Source of the DNA: Planctomyces sp. SH-PL14
GTDB taxonomy: Bacteria; Planctomycetota; Planctomycetia; Planctomycetales; Planctomycetaceae
Assembly (NCBI RefSeq): GCF_001610835.1
Contig: NZ_CP011270.1
Location: 5,846,001 to 5,910,000 of the forward strand
Direction: 5' to 3'
Length of the DNA stretch: 64,000 nucleotides
Shown: positions 45,401 through 53,059 of the stretch, piece after piece
Position numbering within the stretch: position 1 is the stretch's first letter
Layout: the number at the start of each line of letters is the position of its first letter
Notes under the pieces: model-generated
Databases searched by the model: none
What the model was told of the DNA's origin: nothing
The model's input: the letters and a program-made list of their open reading frames with translations, nothing else
Program-made: the position numbers and the translations under genes

Positions 45401-45636
45401 CCGGCCGGGCCCTGGCTCTCAACGAACTCCTCTACACCGCCGAAGGGGTGGCGAAGGGGACGCTCGGGTACTGGCAGTTCGAGGTTGAGCCGGGGGTCCT
45501 GCAGGACAGCTCGGACAGCCGGCTCAACATCCAGTGGACCGCGGCCGAATCGCCGAGCAACGACCCGCGTCGGCGGGCGTTCGTCGACTTCTGCCACGCG
45601 CTGCTGAACTCGAACGAGTTTTTGTACGTCGATTGA
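42415..45636 (+). CDS. DUF1549/DUF1553 (PSCyt1-PSD1) protein with LamG insert
   Basis: 1073 residues with a signal peptide (RTNLLIAVLLLLPTSGRGAD). The planctomycete cytochrome C domain follows, with haem motif CLECH at about residues 43-47. DUF1549 covers about 150-370 (ERWARHWLDLVRYADSDGYR, CARCHDHKYDP). DUF1553 begins near 540 (RTALARWLTRSEHPLTARVL, VWQQHFGRGLAANASDFG). A LamG/ConA-like lectin domain is inserted at about 825-1045 (DFTVEGFFQLRSVYD, GFDGLIDDIRLTGRALA) before the last DUF1553 segment (RRRAFVDFCHALLNSNEFLY). The partner DUF1501 gene follows. Such pairs are thought to degrade complex polysaccharide outside the cytoplasm; direct evidence is lacking. Confidence 0.92.
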   Translation: MRTNLLIAVLLLLPTSGRGADAPSPEHLRFFESEVRPLLVRRCLECHSAEKTKGGLRLDSRAGMLQGGESGDAAVVPGKADDSPLVQAIRYESFEMPPVGKLPEREIEILTKWVAIGAPWPGEDTALIRREDSDKLTAEDRQWWAFQPVKDPPLPEGTEPQAIDRFVHARLRQEKLSPAPEADRVTLIRRLSFDLIGLPPSPEEVRAFVQDDAPDAYENLVDSLLSRPQYGERWARHWLDLVRYADSDGYRIDHYRPNAWRFRDYVVRSLNADKPYDRFVQEQLAGDEMFPGDPDALVATGYLRHWIYEYNSRDAEGHWAIILNDITDNVGDVFLGLGMQCARCHDHKYDPILHKDYYRLQAFFASLIPRDETAPASDADRQAYDEQLRKWEEATAEIRAKIEELEAPVRKAARDSAVGRFPERIQAVYWKPDGDKLPYDHQLSALIERQVEFEYERLDTRFKGEKKEQLIALKKQLSAFDKLRPAPLPVVMAARDLGPAAAPTFIPGKAKDPIEPGFLTLLDPAPASPAALPNSTGRRTALARWLTRSEHPLTARVLVNRVWQQHFGRGLAANASDFGKLGEAPSHPELLDWLTTQFVRGGWSIKALHRLIVTSETYRQSSTNPQLALCREVDPENRLLWRANTRRLDAEQIRDSILAASGQLKLGVGGEGGNGDSPRRTLYVRQMRNARDPLLDAFDLPQFFASESSRNTTTTPVQSLMLINSPELLRYASQLADGVWGTASTDPSLRISDAWWRVYGRAPTSDELAAATAFVAEQAERIAGGAQERATTEIATGKIPYRDGQAVLIGTDPKQKRLRVPHSSMMNGDHDDAEGSDFTVEGFFQLRSVYDTGAVRPLVSKWAGAGDQPGWSLGVTGKGSRRKPQTLVVQIHGRKLSGTFGEAAVFSDHLVELNKPYFVGAVVRLAKAGGKSGGKGEPGSITFYLKDLSNDDEPLQTAQVAHDITGGFDNEEPLSIGCRSRGQEGFDGLIDDIRLTGRALALNELLYTAEGVAKGTLGYWQFEVEPGVLQDSSDSRLNIQWTAAESPSNDPRRRAFVDFCHALLNSNEFLYVD

Positions 45637-45655
45637 TTCCAGCGGTCAGACCAAC

Positions 45656-45716
45656 ACCAGCCCGAAGCGCAAGCGAGGGGCGACGGCGAAATCCCTCGCT
45701 TGCGCTTCGGGCTGGT
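45656..45716. repeat. Type D inverted repeat
   Basis: ACCAGCCCGAAGCGCAAGCG at the left and CGCTTGCGCTTCGGGCTGGT at the right form a perfect stem of about 24 bp with a 13-base loop, in the 113-bp gap between the DUF1549/1553 and DUF1501 genes. It could limit transcription into the second gene or stabilise the first message. Confidence 0.85.
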
Positions 45717-45749
45717 CTGGGACACGTTTCGTTTTTTGTGAGTCCTGAC

Positions 45750-47210
45750 ATGAACCGACTCCCGCATATCGAGATCCCCGCCACCCGCCGCGACTTCCTG
45801 ACCCGCAGCGGGGCCGGTTTTGGCGCCGTGGCGCTCGCCGGGATGCTGGGGAACGCCCGGGCGATGGCTGCGCCGTCGGGGTCCCCTTCGGCCGCTCCGG
45901 TCGCGCCGAAGAGCCCGCTCGCTGCGAGGAAGCCGCACTTCGGGGGGACCGCCAAGAGCGTGATCTTCCTCTTCATGGAGGGGGGGCCGAGTCATCTCGA
46001 TACCTTCGACCCCAAGCCGCTTCTCAATGAGCTGGCCGGGAAGCCGCTGCCCGAGAGTTTCGGCTCCGTGATCCTGGCGATGGGGGAAGCCCGGGCACCG
46101 CTGCTCGAGTGCAAGCGGACCTGGAAGCAGCACGGGCAGTCGGGGCTGTGGGTCTCCGACTGGCTGCCGCACACGGCCCAGATGGTCGACGACATCGCCG
46201 TGATCCGCTCCTGCTGGGCGGAAGGAATCAACCACTCCTCCGGCGTCTGCCAGATGAACACCTGCTCGATCCTCGGCGGGCGGCCGTCGCTGGGGAGCTG
46301 GGTCAGCTACGGCCTGGGGACCGAGAACCAGGACCTCCCGGCGTACGTCGTGATGCAGGACAACCGCTCGTCGGTCGTCAACGGGCCGCGGAACTGGAGC
46401 GCGGGGTTCATGCCCGCGGTCTATCAGGGGATCCGGCTCTCCGAAGGGACCGAGCCGGTCCCGAACCTCAAGAACCCCGAGGCGATCTCGACCGCTCAGC
46501 AGCGGGCGAAGCTCGAATTCCTCAACGGCCTCAATCGCGGTTACGCCGGCCAGCATCCCGAGCAGAGCGAGCTCGACGCCCGGATCGCGAGCTACGAGCT
46601 CGCCTTCCGGATGCAGGCCCAGGCCCCCGAGGCGGTCGACCTCTCGCAGGAGACGCTCGAGACGCAGCGGCTCTACGGGCTCGACGACAAGGAGACGGAG
46701 CCGTTCGGCCGGCTGTGCCTGCTCTCGCGGCGGCTGGTCGAGCGGGGTGTCCGCTTCGTCCAGCTGTACAGCGGCGCGGGGAGCAAGTGGGACGCGCACT
46801 CCGGGATCGAGGCGAACCATTCGAAGCTGTGCCGCGGGACCGACCGGCCCGTGGCGGCGCTGCTCAAGGACCTCAAGGCCCGCGGCCTGCTCGACGAGAC
46901 CCTCGTGATCTGGGGGGGCGAGTTCGGCCGGACGCCGATGTCGGAGCAGGGGAACGGCCGCGATCACAACCCGACCGGGTTCACGATGTGGATGGCCGGC
47001 GGCGGAATCAAAGGGGGGCAGGCGATCGGGACGACCGATGAGCTCGGCCTCCGGGCCGTGGAGAACAAGCTCCACGTCCGCGACCTGCACACCTCGATCC
47101 TGCACCTCCTGGGTCTCGGGAACCTCGACCTCACGTATATCCACAAGGGCCGGCCGGAGAGGCCGACGATCAACGAAGGGGAGTTCTGCGAGCAGCTCGT
47201 TCGCGGATGA
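45750..47210 (+). CDS. DUF1501 (sulfatase-like) Tat-exported protein
   Basis: 486 residues. The N-terminus (ATRRDFLTRSGAGFGAVALA) is a Tat signal. The DUF1501 body has SVIFLFMEGGPSHLDTFDPK, GQSGLWVSDWLPHTAQMVDD, SWVSYGLGTENQDLPAYVVM, TLVIWGGEFGRTPMSEQGNG and LHTSILHLLGLGNLDLTY. The fold is that of alkaline phosphatase/sulfatase enzymes. It is the regular partner of DUF1549/DUF1553 proteins, here just downstream on the same strand. Confidence 0.93.
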   Translation: MNRLPHIEIPATRRDFLTRSGAGFGAVALAGMLGNARAMAAPSGSPSAAPVAPKSPLAARKPHFGGTAKSVIFLFMEGGPSHLDTFDPKPLLNELAGKPLPESFGSVILAMGEARAPLLECKRTWKQHGQSGLWVSDWLPHTAQMVDDIAVIRSCWAEGINHSSGVCQMNTCSILGGRPSLGSWVSYGLGTENQDLPAYVVMQDNRSSVVNGPRNWSAGFMPAVYQGIRLSEGTEPVPNLKNPEAISTAQQRAKLEFLNGLNRGYAGQHPEQSELDARIASYELAFRMQAQAPEAVDLSQETLETQRLYGLDDKETEPFGRLCLLSRRLVERGVRFVQLYSGAGSKWDAHSGIEANHSKLCRGTDRPVAALLKDLKARGLLDETLVIWGGEFGRTPMSEQGNGRDHNPTGFTMWMAGGGIKGGQAIGTTDELGLRAVENKLHVRDLHTSILHLLGLGNLDLTYIHKGRPERPTINEGEFCEQLVRG

Positions 47211-47387
47211 CTCCGGTTCGCTGATTCCGGGACGCGGTCTTGCCGTGGTCCGGCGAACGTCCTCGTGTGCGCTCGATTTGCTTCGGGCGCTATCGACGGA
47301 CGTTGCGACCGCGCGCGCATAATTAAAACTCGTCCCGATCGGCATTAACAGGATTTAGTTAAAAGTTGTCTGATTGGCGATCCTCTG

Positions 47388-47419
47388 TTGATTGACTGGC
47401 CGGTCGTCGTTTATAGGAT
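47388..47419 (+). promoter_or_regulatory. Possible sigma-70-type promoter of the DUF1559 gene
   Basis: TTGATT (47388-47393) and TATAGG (47412-47417) are 18 bp apart, with an overlapping alternative TTGACT/TAGGAT. The A/T-rich run just upstream (47315-47365, ATTTAGTTAAAAG) resembles an UP-type element. It lies about 90 bp before the start codon. Confidence 0.4.
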
Positions 47420-47508
47420 CGTGTCAAATGCGGTGCCTGCTTTTCCACGGTCCGGGGTTCTGACCCGGTTCGATCCATTCTCACTTCCTTTCGTTCCCGG
47501 AGTCGCTC

Positions 47509-48558
47509 ATGACCCCTCCGCCCGCTGTCGTTGTGTCCCCCGCGCCCCGTCGGACGCGGAAAACGCCTGGTTTTACGCTGATTGAGCTGCTGGTCGTCAT
47601 CGCGATCATCGCCGTGCTGGTGGCGATCCTGCTCCCGGCGGTGCAGCAGGCCCGCGAGGCGGCGCGGCGGTCGCAGTGCCAGAACAACCTCAAGCAGCTG
47701 GCGCTGGCGGTCCATAGTTATACCGAGACGTTCGGCGTCCTCCCGCCGGCTTATGTTCATCAGCGGGCGGCGACATCCATTACCGGGGACAATCACGGGC
47801 ACTGGGCGTGGTCGGCGCTATTGCTCCCTTACGTCGAGCTTTCGGGTCTCTATAACAAATTGAATGTCGGTGGGCAGACGCCGAGTCAGGCGCTGGTCGA
47901 CAGCCGCGACGAGATGCGGAAGAACTACGGCGTCTTCCGCTGTCCTTCGGACAACGGTCCGGCCTTCCATGACACCGGGACGAGCCTGGGCTACACGATC
48001 TCGCTCGTGAGCGGGGCGGGGGACACCGGCCTGTCGGTGACGAACTACGTCGTCTCGAACAACACGAAGAACGTCCGTCAGCGGCGGGCGACGAACGGCA
48101 AGGACGGGACGACCGGCGCGACGGGGCCGTTCTGGATGGACAGCAGCTGTGCGCTGCGGGACTTCGTCGACGGGTCGAGCAACACGCTCCTGATCGGCGA
48201 GCGGGCCTACAAGTCGAACAGCATCCTCATGAATGCCGGGATGCTGTTCTGCGTCCGGGACTACAACGGGCTGGGGCCGTCGTCGCAAGACATCACGAGC
48301 CCGGCGGCGAACCAGGGGCTGATGTCGATTGCCGGGAGCGTCCATGAGGGGATCAACCCGGTGCTGACCGCCGTCGATACGTTCCGCAGCCAGTCGTACA
48401 GCAGCCGGCACGTGGGCGGGGTGCACTTTGCGTTCGGGGACGGGCGGGTCGCGTTCCTGAGCGAGAACATCCAGAACAACATGGTGACCAACGGCACCGA
48501 CAGTGTGCTGGAGGCGCTGGCGGGGATTGAGGACGGCGTGGTCGCTTCGGAGTACTGA
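47509..48558 (+). CDS. DUF1559 pseudopilin-like secreted protein
   Basis: 349 residues. A type IV pilin-type N-terminus ([20 protein letters not shown], with G|F cleavage and Glu5) is followed by the family's own signature [20 protein letters not shown] and LKQLALAVHSYTETFGVLPP. The C-terminal motif HVGGVHFAFGDGRVAFLSEN is the H-x-G...DG element of DUF1559. CGGAG sits before the ATG. Such proteins are abundant in planctomycetes and are exported by a type II-like route; their role is unsettled (surface or pore/crateriform structures). It is followed by a terminator-like stem and a small lipoprotein. Confidence 0.93.
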   Translation: MTPPPAVVVSPAPRRTRKTPGFTLIELLVVIAIIAVLVAILLPAVQQAREAARRSQCQNNLKQLALAVHSYTETFGVLPPAYVHQRAATSITGDNHGHWAWSALLLPYVELSGLYNKLNVGGQTPSQALVDSRDEMRKNYGVFRCPSDNGPAFHDTGTSLGYTISLVSGAGDTGLSVTNYVVSNNTKNVRQRRATNGKDGTTGATGPFWMDSSCALRDFVDGSSNTLLIGERAYKSNSILMNAGMLFCVRDYNGLGPSSQDITSPAANQGLMSIAGSVHEGINPVLTAVDTFRSQSYSSRHVGGVHFAFGDGRVAFLSENIQNNMVTNGTDSVLEALAGIEDGVVASEY

Positions 48559-48600
48559 GCGCCGCGGGTGTCATGAGCAAGGCGGGCCGGCCTTGGCCGT

Positions 48601-48663
48601 GGGGGCGGGACTGTTCATCGGAGCGGATGGCGGTCCCGCCGCCCGGCCTTTTCTTTTCGTTTT
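48601..48663 (+). terminator. Terminator-like hairpin after DUF1559
   Basis: GGGGGCGGGACTG pairs with CGGTCCCGCCGCCC across a 17-base loop, followed by CCTTTTCTTTTCGTTTT. It lies 45 bp after the DUF1559 stop and just before the lipoprotein gene, where it may attenuate. Confidence 0.6.
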
Positions 48664-48679
48664 CCTGGAGGAGTGGCTG

Positions 48680-49102
48680 ATGTTTCGTAGCGGCATGCGC
48701 TGGCCGTGCGTGGGAGCGGCTGTGGTTGTGGCGGGGATGGCGGCGGGGTGTGGTTCGGCCGGGCCGGAGATTGTGCCGGTGTCGGGGATCATCAAGCTGG
48801 ATGGTCAGCCGCTGGATCAGGCGACGATCCTGTTCGTGCCGGAGAAGGGGCGGACCGCGGTCGGCCTGACCGATGCGAGCGGGACGTACCGGTTGCAGTT
48901 TACGGAGGACCGGTGGGGGGCGTTGCCGGGGGCGCACAAGGTGATGATCACGACGGAGCGGGCGCAGTCGGGTGGGGAGGGGAGTCCGGTCGTCCCCGGG
49001 CGGAAGGAGTTGTTGCCGAAGAAATACCATGCGGCGACGGAGTTGACGGCGGAGGTGGCTGCGGACAAGAAGTCGATCGATTTCGATCTGACATCGAAGT
49101 AG
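48680..49102 (+). CDS. Small lipoprotein, carboxypeptidase-regulatory-like
   Basis: 140 residues. The lipobox is VAGMAAGC (Cys about residue 24). The mature part VPVSGIIKLDGQPLDQATIL, TAVGLTDASGTYRLQFTEDR and GAHKVMITTE is a transthyretin-like beta sandwich as in planctomycete lipoproteins that accompany DUF1559 genes. TGGAGGAG sets the start. Same pairing occurs in reverse order at 52.5-54.1 kb. Confidence 0.88.
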   Translation: MFRSGMRWPCVGAAVVVAGMAAGCGSAGPEIVPVSGIIKLDGQPLDQATILFVPEKGRTAVGLTDASGTYRLQFTEDRWGALPGAHKVMITTERAQSGGEGSPVVPGRKELLPKKYHAATELTAEVAADKKSIDFDLTSK

Positions 49103-49110
49103 TCGGACCG

Positions 49111-49424
49111 CGTCCTTGCCGGCACAGCGTTGTTAGCTCAATCCCAACGTGCCATGGCGAGCCGGGGTCAAGGGGGTCTCACCCCCTTGCCGCCGGAGGC
49201 GCTTCCATGAGGAACCGTGGGACGCCACGGACGTCCCCTTTGTTGTACAGGCGTTGAGGACTTACCGCTCGCCTCGCAAGCGCCGCGGGTTGGTGAGGGG
49301 GCATACCGCACGGTGTCCGCGCTTGGACACTCACTCCTTCAGACATCTTTCGACGAGAGGGCCTCCGGCGGGCAAAGGGGCGTTGCCCCTCTGCACTCCC
49401 CACCAGGGTGCCCCTGGACCCGGT
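49111..49424 (-). repeat. Type A intergenic element, full copy A10 (reverse)
   Basis: Complete, in reverse, filling the whole gap between two convergent genes: 8 bp after the lipoprotein stop on one side, with its GGGTCC end 11 bp from the HEAT-repeat gene stop on the other. Confidence 0.87.
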
Positions 49425-49434
49425 GAGGTGAGAG

Positions 49435-51237
49435 TTATCTCTTGCGCCGAGAGATCGACTTCGCCACCGACTCCATCGTCCGCTTCACCGTCGCATCCCC
49501 CTCCCTCGCAATCTGCGCCTCCAGCGCCGGCAACGACTTCGACGTCCCCACCCCCCGCAACACATCCGCCGCCGCATACCGCACATCCCGGTCCGGATCA
49601 CTCAGCCGCGGAATGAGCACCCGCTCACTCGCCTCCTTCTCATCCCCCATCACCATCTTCACCCAAGTCCGCAACGACCGGTTCCCGAGCAACTCACCAC
49701 ACAGATCCAGCGTCTTCTCCCGGTCGATCGCCATCATCGCCTTCAACACCTTCGTCGCCTGGTACTCCGGCACCCGCAACAACAACTCCCCCAACCCCGC
49801 GAACTGCTCCGGGCCGGACCACTTCAACAACGCCTCCATCGTCACCCGCTCCGGATCGACCTTCGCCATCGCGAGCAGCTTCTCCGCAACATCGGGGCGG
49901 CCCGCATCCCGAGGCGTCTCCTTCAAATACTCCAGGGCCTGACGCCGCACCGCACCATCGGTCGAATCCACGTTCCTGATCGCTTCATCGATCGACTTGG
50001 GACGCAGGGCCGCGACCCGGGCATCGTGCGCCGCCTGATCCCCCTGCCGCGGCCGGCGGATGTCGGGCCCGGGCAGACCGAAAGGAGGCGCTCCGGGCGG
50101 GGGGATGTAGCCGGGGGGCGGCATGGTCCCCGGCGGAGGCATGAAGCCCGGCGGAGGGACAAACCCGGGCGGCGGCATGGATCCCGGGGGAGGCAGGACG
50201 CCGGGAGGAGTGAACGGCGGAGCGCCGGGGGGCGGGGGAACGAACATGTCGCTCTCGGTCGGATCCGGCGCCCCTCGCGCGGCGGGCGGTCCGTTCCCGG
50301 GAGCGACGGCCGGGGCGATCCGCGGAGCCTGGCCGTTGTCCACCACCGCGATGGCCGGCTTCGGCTTTCCGACGTTCCCCGCGAGGTAGGCCCCCAGCAT
50401 CTGGATCGGCATGAGGACGACAAGCGACCCGATCACGGTCCCCAGACCGCCGGCGAGCAGCCAGACCGCCCGCCGGGTGTGCGGCAGCGTCAGGATCGCG
50501 TAGCGGATGAAGTAGAACGGGAAGAGGAAGAACAGGCAGAAGCCCGGCTCGTTCTTCCAGACATACCGGAAGGCGGACCACCAGGACATCAGCACCATCC
50601 CGCAGCCACCCACAAGGCCAATCAGGAGCGAGATCACCGCCAGCGGGGGATACCAGCCGCCGATGAACGCCATCAGGACCCACAGCACGAGTCCGATCTG
50701 GACCGCCGGCCGATCGAGCCAGAGCCGCTCTACGAGCGATGGCTTCGCGAAGATCTCCAGCGGGAGCGCCTCCAGTTCTCCTTCCCCTTCATCGGGGACG
50801 ACCCAGCCCCGCGGGGCCGCGGCGGGCCGGGTGGGGGGAAGGCCGCAGCGGTGGCCCCAGGCCCGCAGGCTGTTCTCGGGCCCCTGTCGGTACCGCTTCA
50901 TCACCCGCTGCGTGGGGAAGACGGTGATTCCGTCGGGAAGGTCGAGGTGGACCTTGATCTCCATCTCGGGGTCGTCGGGATCGCCGACCCAGGTGCCGCC
51001 GACTTTCATCCGCACGACTTCGCCGGCGTAGGCGCCGATCGCCATGAGCCGGATGCCGAGTTCGCGGGCCAGGAGTCCTTTGGGGCGGGCCTGTCCGCCA
51101 GGCGCCTGTTCGTCGAAGAAGCGGTCGAGCTCGGCGAGGCTTTCCGGTGAGAAGTCGATCTTGTAGCCGGCTTTGTGGAGGAAGGCGCCGATCTGGAGCG
51201 CGTAGGAGGCCATGAGGTCATCGATCGAAACGGCCAT
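49435..51237 (-). CDS. Membrane protein with Pro-Gly repeats and HEAT-like C-terminus
   Basis: 600 residues. A soluble N-terminal domain (residues 1-165, HLDLPDGITVFPTQRVMKRY) precedes about four membrane helices at 180-305 (VQIGLVLWVLMAFIGGWYPP, LAVISLLIGLVGGCGMVL, FCLFFLFPFYFIRYAI, WLLAGGLGTVIGSLVVLMP). A disordered linker at 330-410 repeats PPPG[A/S/F/T]MPPPG-type units. The C-terminus (about 420-600) is made of HEAT-like helices (DGAVRRQALEYLKETPRDAG, DPDRDVRYAAADVLRGVGT, EAQIAREGDATVKRTMESVA). It is probably a membrane-anchored scaffold. Codons run from C-ending at the start to G-ending at the end. Confidence 0.85.
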   Translation of the reverse strand: MAVSIDDLMASYALQIGAFLHKAGYKIDFSPESLAELDRFFDEQAPGGQARPKGLLARELGIRLMAIGAYAGEVVRMKVGGTWVGDPDDPEMEIKVHLDLPDGITVFPTQRVMKRYRQGPENSLRAWGHRCGLPPTRPAAAPRGWVVPDEGEGELEALPLEIFAKPSLVERLWLDRPAVQIGLVLWVLMAFIGGWYPPLAVISLLIGLVGGCGMVLMSWWSAFRYVWKNEPGFCLFFLFPFYFIRYAILTLPHTRRAVWLLAGGLGTVIGSLVVLMPIQMLGAYLAGNVGKPKPAIAVVDNGQAPRIAPAVAPGNGPPAARGAPDPTESDMFVPPPPGAPPFTPPGVLPPPGSMPPPGFVPPPGFMPPPGTMPPPGYIPPPGAPPFGLPGPDIRRPRQGDQAAHDARVAALRPKSIDEAIRNVDSTDGAVRRQALEYLKETPRDAGRPDVAEKLLAMAKVDPERVTMEALLKWSGPEQFAGLGELLLRVPEYQATKVLKAMMAIDREKTLDLCGELLGNRSLRTWVKMVMGDEKEASERVLIPRLSDPDRDVRYAAADVLRGVGTSKSLPALEAQIAREGDATVKRTMESVAKSISRRKR

Positions 51238-51415
51238 GCCTGCCTCGTGGGGTCAGGGCCGGGCGCGAGCTGGGGAGGATGAGGTTCCGGGTTGTGATCG
51301 TGCGGGCGCACGGGGATCGGAACGTTGCCTCAGAACAGTGTCGACGCCGGCCGCAGAAGTGGGGGCATCATGACTTCCGTCGGCGGCGGGCATCAAGCCC
51401 GCTGGCTCGAGCGGC

Positions 51416-51562
51416 GTCCTTGCCGGATCGGCTCGATAGCTCAAACCCAACGTGCGACGGCAGCCGGGGTCAAGGGGCCAAGAAACAACACAGGGCCCCT
51501 TGCCGCCGGAGGCGCTTCTGTGAGGAACTGTGGGACACAACGGACGTCCCCTTTGTGGAACA
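51416..51562 (-). repeat. Type A element, truncated copy A11 (reverse, right half only)
   Basis: Keeps the right arm: GCTCAAACCCAACGTGC, the stem CAAGGGGCC...GGCCCCTTG with loop AAGAAACAACACAG (the inverse of the A4 loop), and CGCCGGAGGCGCTTCTGTG. The GGGTCC half is missing. Confidence 0.8.
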
Positions 51563-51589
51563 GTTGATTGCCTTCGCCGTGAGTGGGCT

Positions 51590-51618
51590 CATCCCGCGGG
51601 AGCGAGATGGCTACATTG
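51590..51618 (+). repeat. Type E small hairpin, copy 2
   Basis: CATCCCGC-GGGA-GCGAGATG then GCTACATT. Stem has one mismatch; loop and tail match copy 1 exactly. Confidence 0.6.
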
Positions 51619-51670
51619 CGGGACGTGATTCCCGCGTCTCATTCTCGGCAGCCGTTCCCAGGGACACGCG

Positions 51671-52447
51671 ATGTCGACCACCGCCGACGAACTCTTCCAG
51701 GACGAGCTCACGCGCCGCGGTCTGAAGTTCTCGATCGCCGATGACGGGCAATACGAGATCGCACTCGGCGAAATGGACGCGTCCGTGAGCCTCGCGAACA
51801 TCCGCCGTGATTTCGAGCGCGACGGAGATCCGGCGGCGATTGCCCGGTTCGTGGAGCAGCTTGTTCGCCGTCAGCAGCCTGCCCGACCGGGCTGGCCTGA
51901 AGTCAAACCGCTTCTTCGCTACTCCCTGGAGCCCTCGGACTACGACGTCGATTTCAGCCAGATCCTCCACGAAGGACTCACCGAGAACCTGCTGAAACTC
52001 TTTGTGTTTGTCTCGGAGGACGGATCCCGCATCTCATGGATCGGGACGCCCCATCTGACGGAGTGGCAGGTTTCGCGGCAGGAGGTCATGGCGCTGGCCA
52101 ACGCGAACATGGATCAGCTGGCCGGGGAGACGACGCTGGAGGTCGACGAGATCGACGGCGTGAAGCTCGGGATGCTGTCGGCGGAGGAGACGCCGTTCAA
52201 AGCGTCGCTGATTCTGTCTCCGCGATTCCGGGAGATTGTGGAGCCGACGCTGGGCTGGCCCGTGCTGGTTGTCGTACCGGTCCGCGACTTCGTCTATGTC
52301 CTCGCCCGACAGAACATCGACTTCCTGGGACGCCTGGGGGGCGTGGCGCTCCGCGAGTACCAGGAGTCGGGACACCCCGTGACACTCGAAGTCCTGGAAG
52401 TCAGCGACCAGGGGCTCAAAGCAATCGGCACCTTCGCCGATTCGTAG
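51671..52447 (+). CDS. DUF1444-like protein
   Basis: 258 residues, soluble. The opening ADELFQDELTRRGLKFSIAD, and later DVDFSQILHEGLTENLLKLF, RISWIGTPHLTEWQVSRQEV, MALANANMDQLAG and PVLVVVPVRDFVYVLARQNI follow the DUF1444 family (seen also in Bacillus YtpQ-like proteins). Function unknown. It is convergent with the lipoprotein gene. Confidence 0.75.
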   Translation: MSTTADELFQDELTRRGLKFSIADDGQYEIALGEMDASVSLANIRRDFERDGDPAAIARFVEQLVRRQQPARPGWPEVKPLLRYSLEPSDYDVDFSQILHEGLTENLLKLFVFVSEDGSRISWIGTPHLTEWQVSRQEVMALANANMDQLAGETTLEVDEIDGVKLGMLSAEETPFKASLILSPRFREIVEPTLGWPVLVVVPVRDFVYVLARQNIDFLGRLGGVALREYQESGHPVTLEVLEVSDQGLKAIGTFADS

Positions 52448-52469
52448 CCGGTACCCCGCCAGCGGTCCT

Positions 52470-52985
52470 TCAGTCCTTCAGCTCAAATCGCAGCTCCTCC
52501 GCCCCCTCTGCCGAGATCTCCACCGTGAGGCCGGACTTCGTCGGGTCGGCGTACTTGGCCGGGATCAGCGACTTGGGCTGGGGAACGGAGCGGCGGGCCT
52601 TCTTCTCATAGACTACGTCGTCCTGCGAGATCTTCATCAGCGTCACGCGATACGCCCCCGGGACGGCACCCGATTCGGGAGGGAACGCCTTGAGGTCGAA
52701 CTTCCCCTCCGCATCAGTCGTCGCGGCCGCCGCGTACTTGTGGGCGCTCGGCTGGAACACCACGACCGCCTCCGGGACCGGCTCGCCGCGATAGGTGACG
52801 ACGCCGTGCGCCGGGACCGTCGCCGGCCGGTCGGTCTTCGGGCCGCCGCCGCAGCCGGTCAGCACCACGACCGCCAGCAGCCCCGTGAGAACGGACGTCG
52901 TTCGCGGACGCGCATGACGCCGGGACGGGGAGGCCGAAGCGGCGAGGTCTGCGGAAAGACCGGTGCAGGTGGGGCGGGCGAACAT
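52470..52985 (-). CDS. Small lipoprotein, carboxypeptidase-regulatory-like
   Basis: About 171 residues. The lipobox LAVVVLTGC lies at residue 45 from the chosen ATG, a long signal for a lipoprotein, so the true start may be further in; no internal ATG fits. The mature part has VPAHGVVTYRGEPVPEAVVV, ATTDAEGKFDLKAFPPESG and GAYRVTLMKIS, a transthyretin-like sandwich. It follows the second DUF1559 gene on the same strand, mirroring the 47.5-49.1 kb pair. Confidence 0.83.
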   Translation of the reverse strand: MFARPTCTGLSADLAASASPSRRHARPRTTSVLTGLLAVVVLTGCGGGPKTDRPATVPAHGVVTYRGEPVPEAVVVFQPSAHKYAAAATTDAEGKFDLKAFPPESGAVPGAYRVTLMKISQDDVVYEKKARRSVPQPKSLIPAKYADPTKSGLTVEISAEGAEELRFELKD

Positions 52986-53059
52986 GAGCGGGGAGACCTT
53001 GGGGGGAGAAGCACCCCGGACGTTGCGCCGGGGCGTTCCTTCAATGCCGGCGGGCGAAC

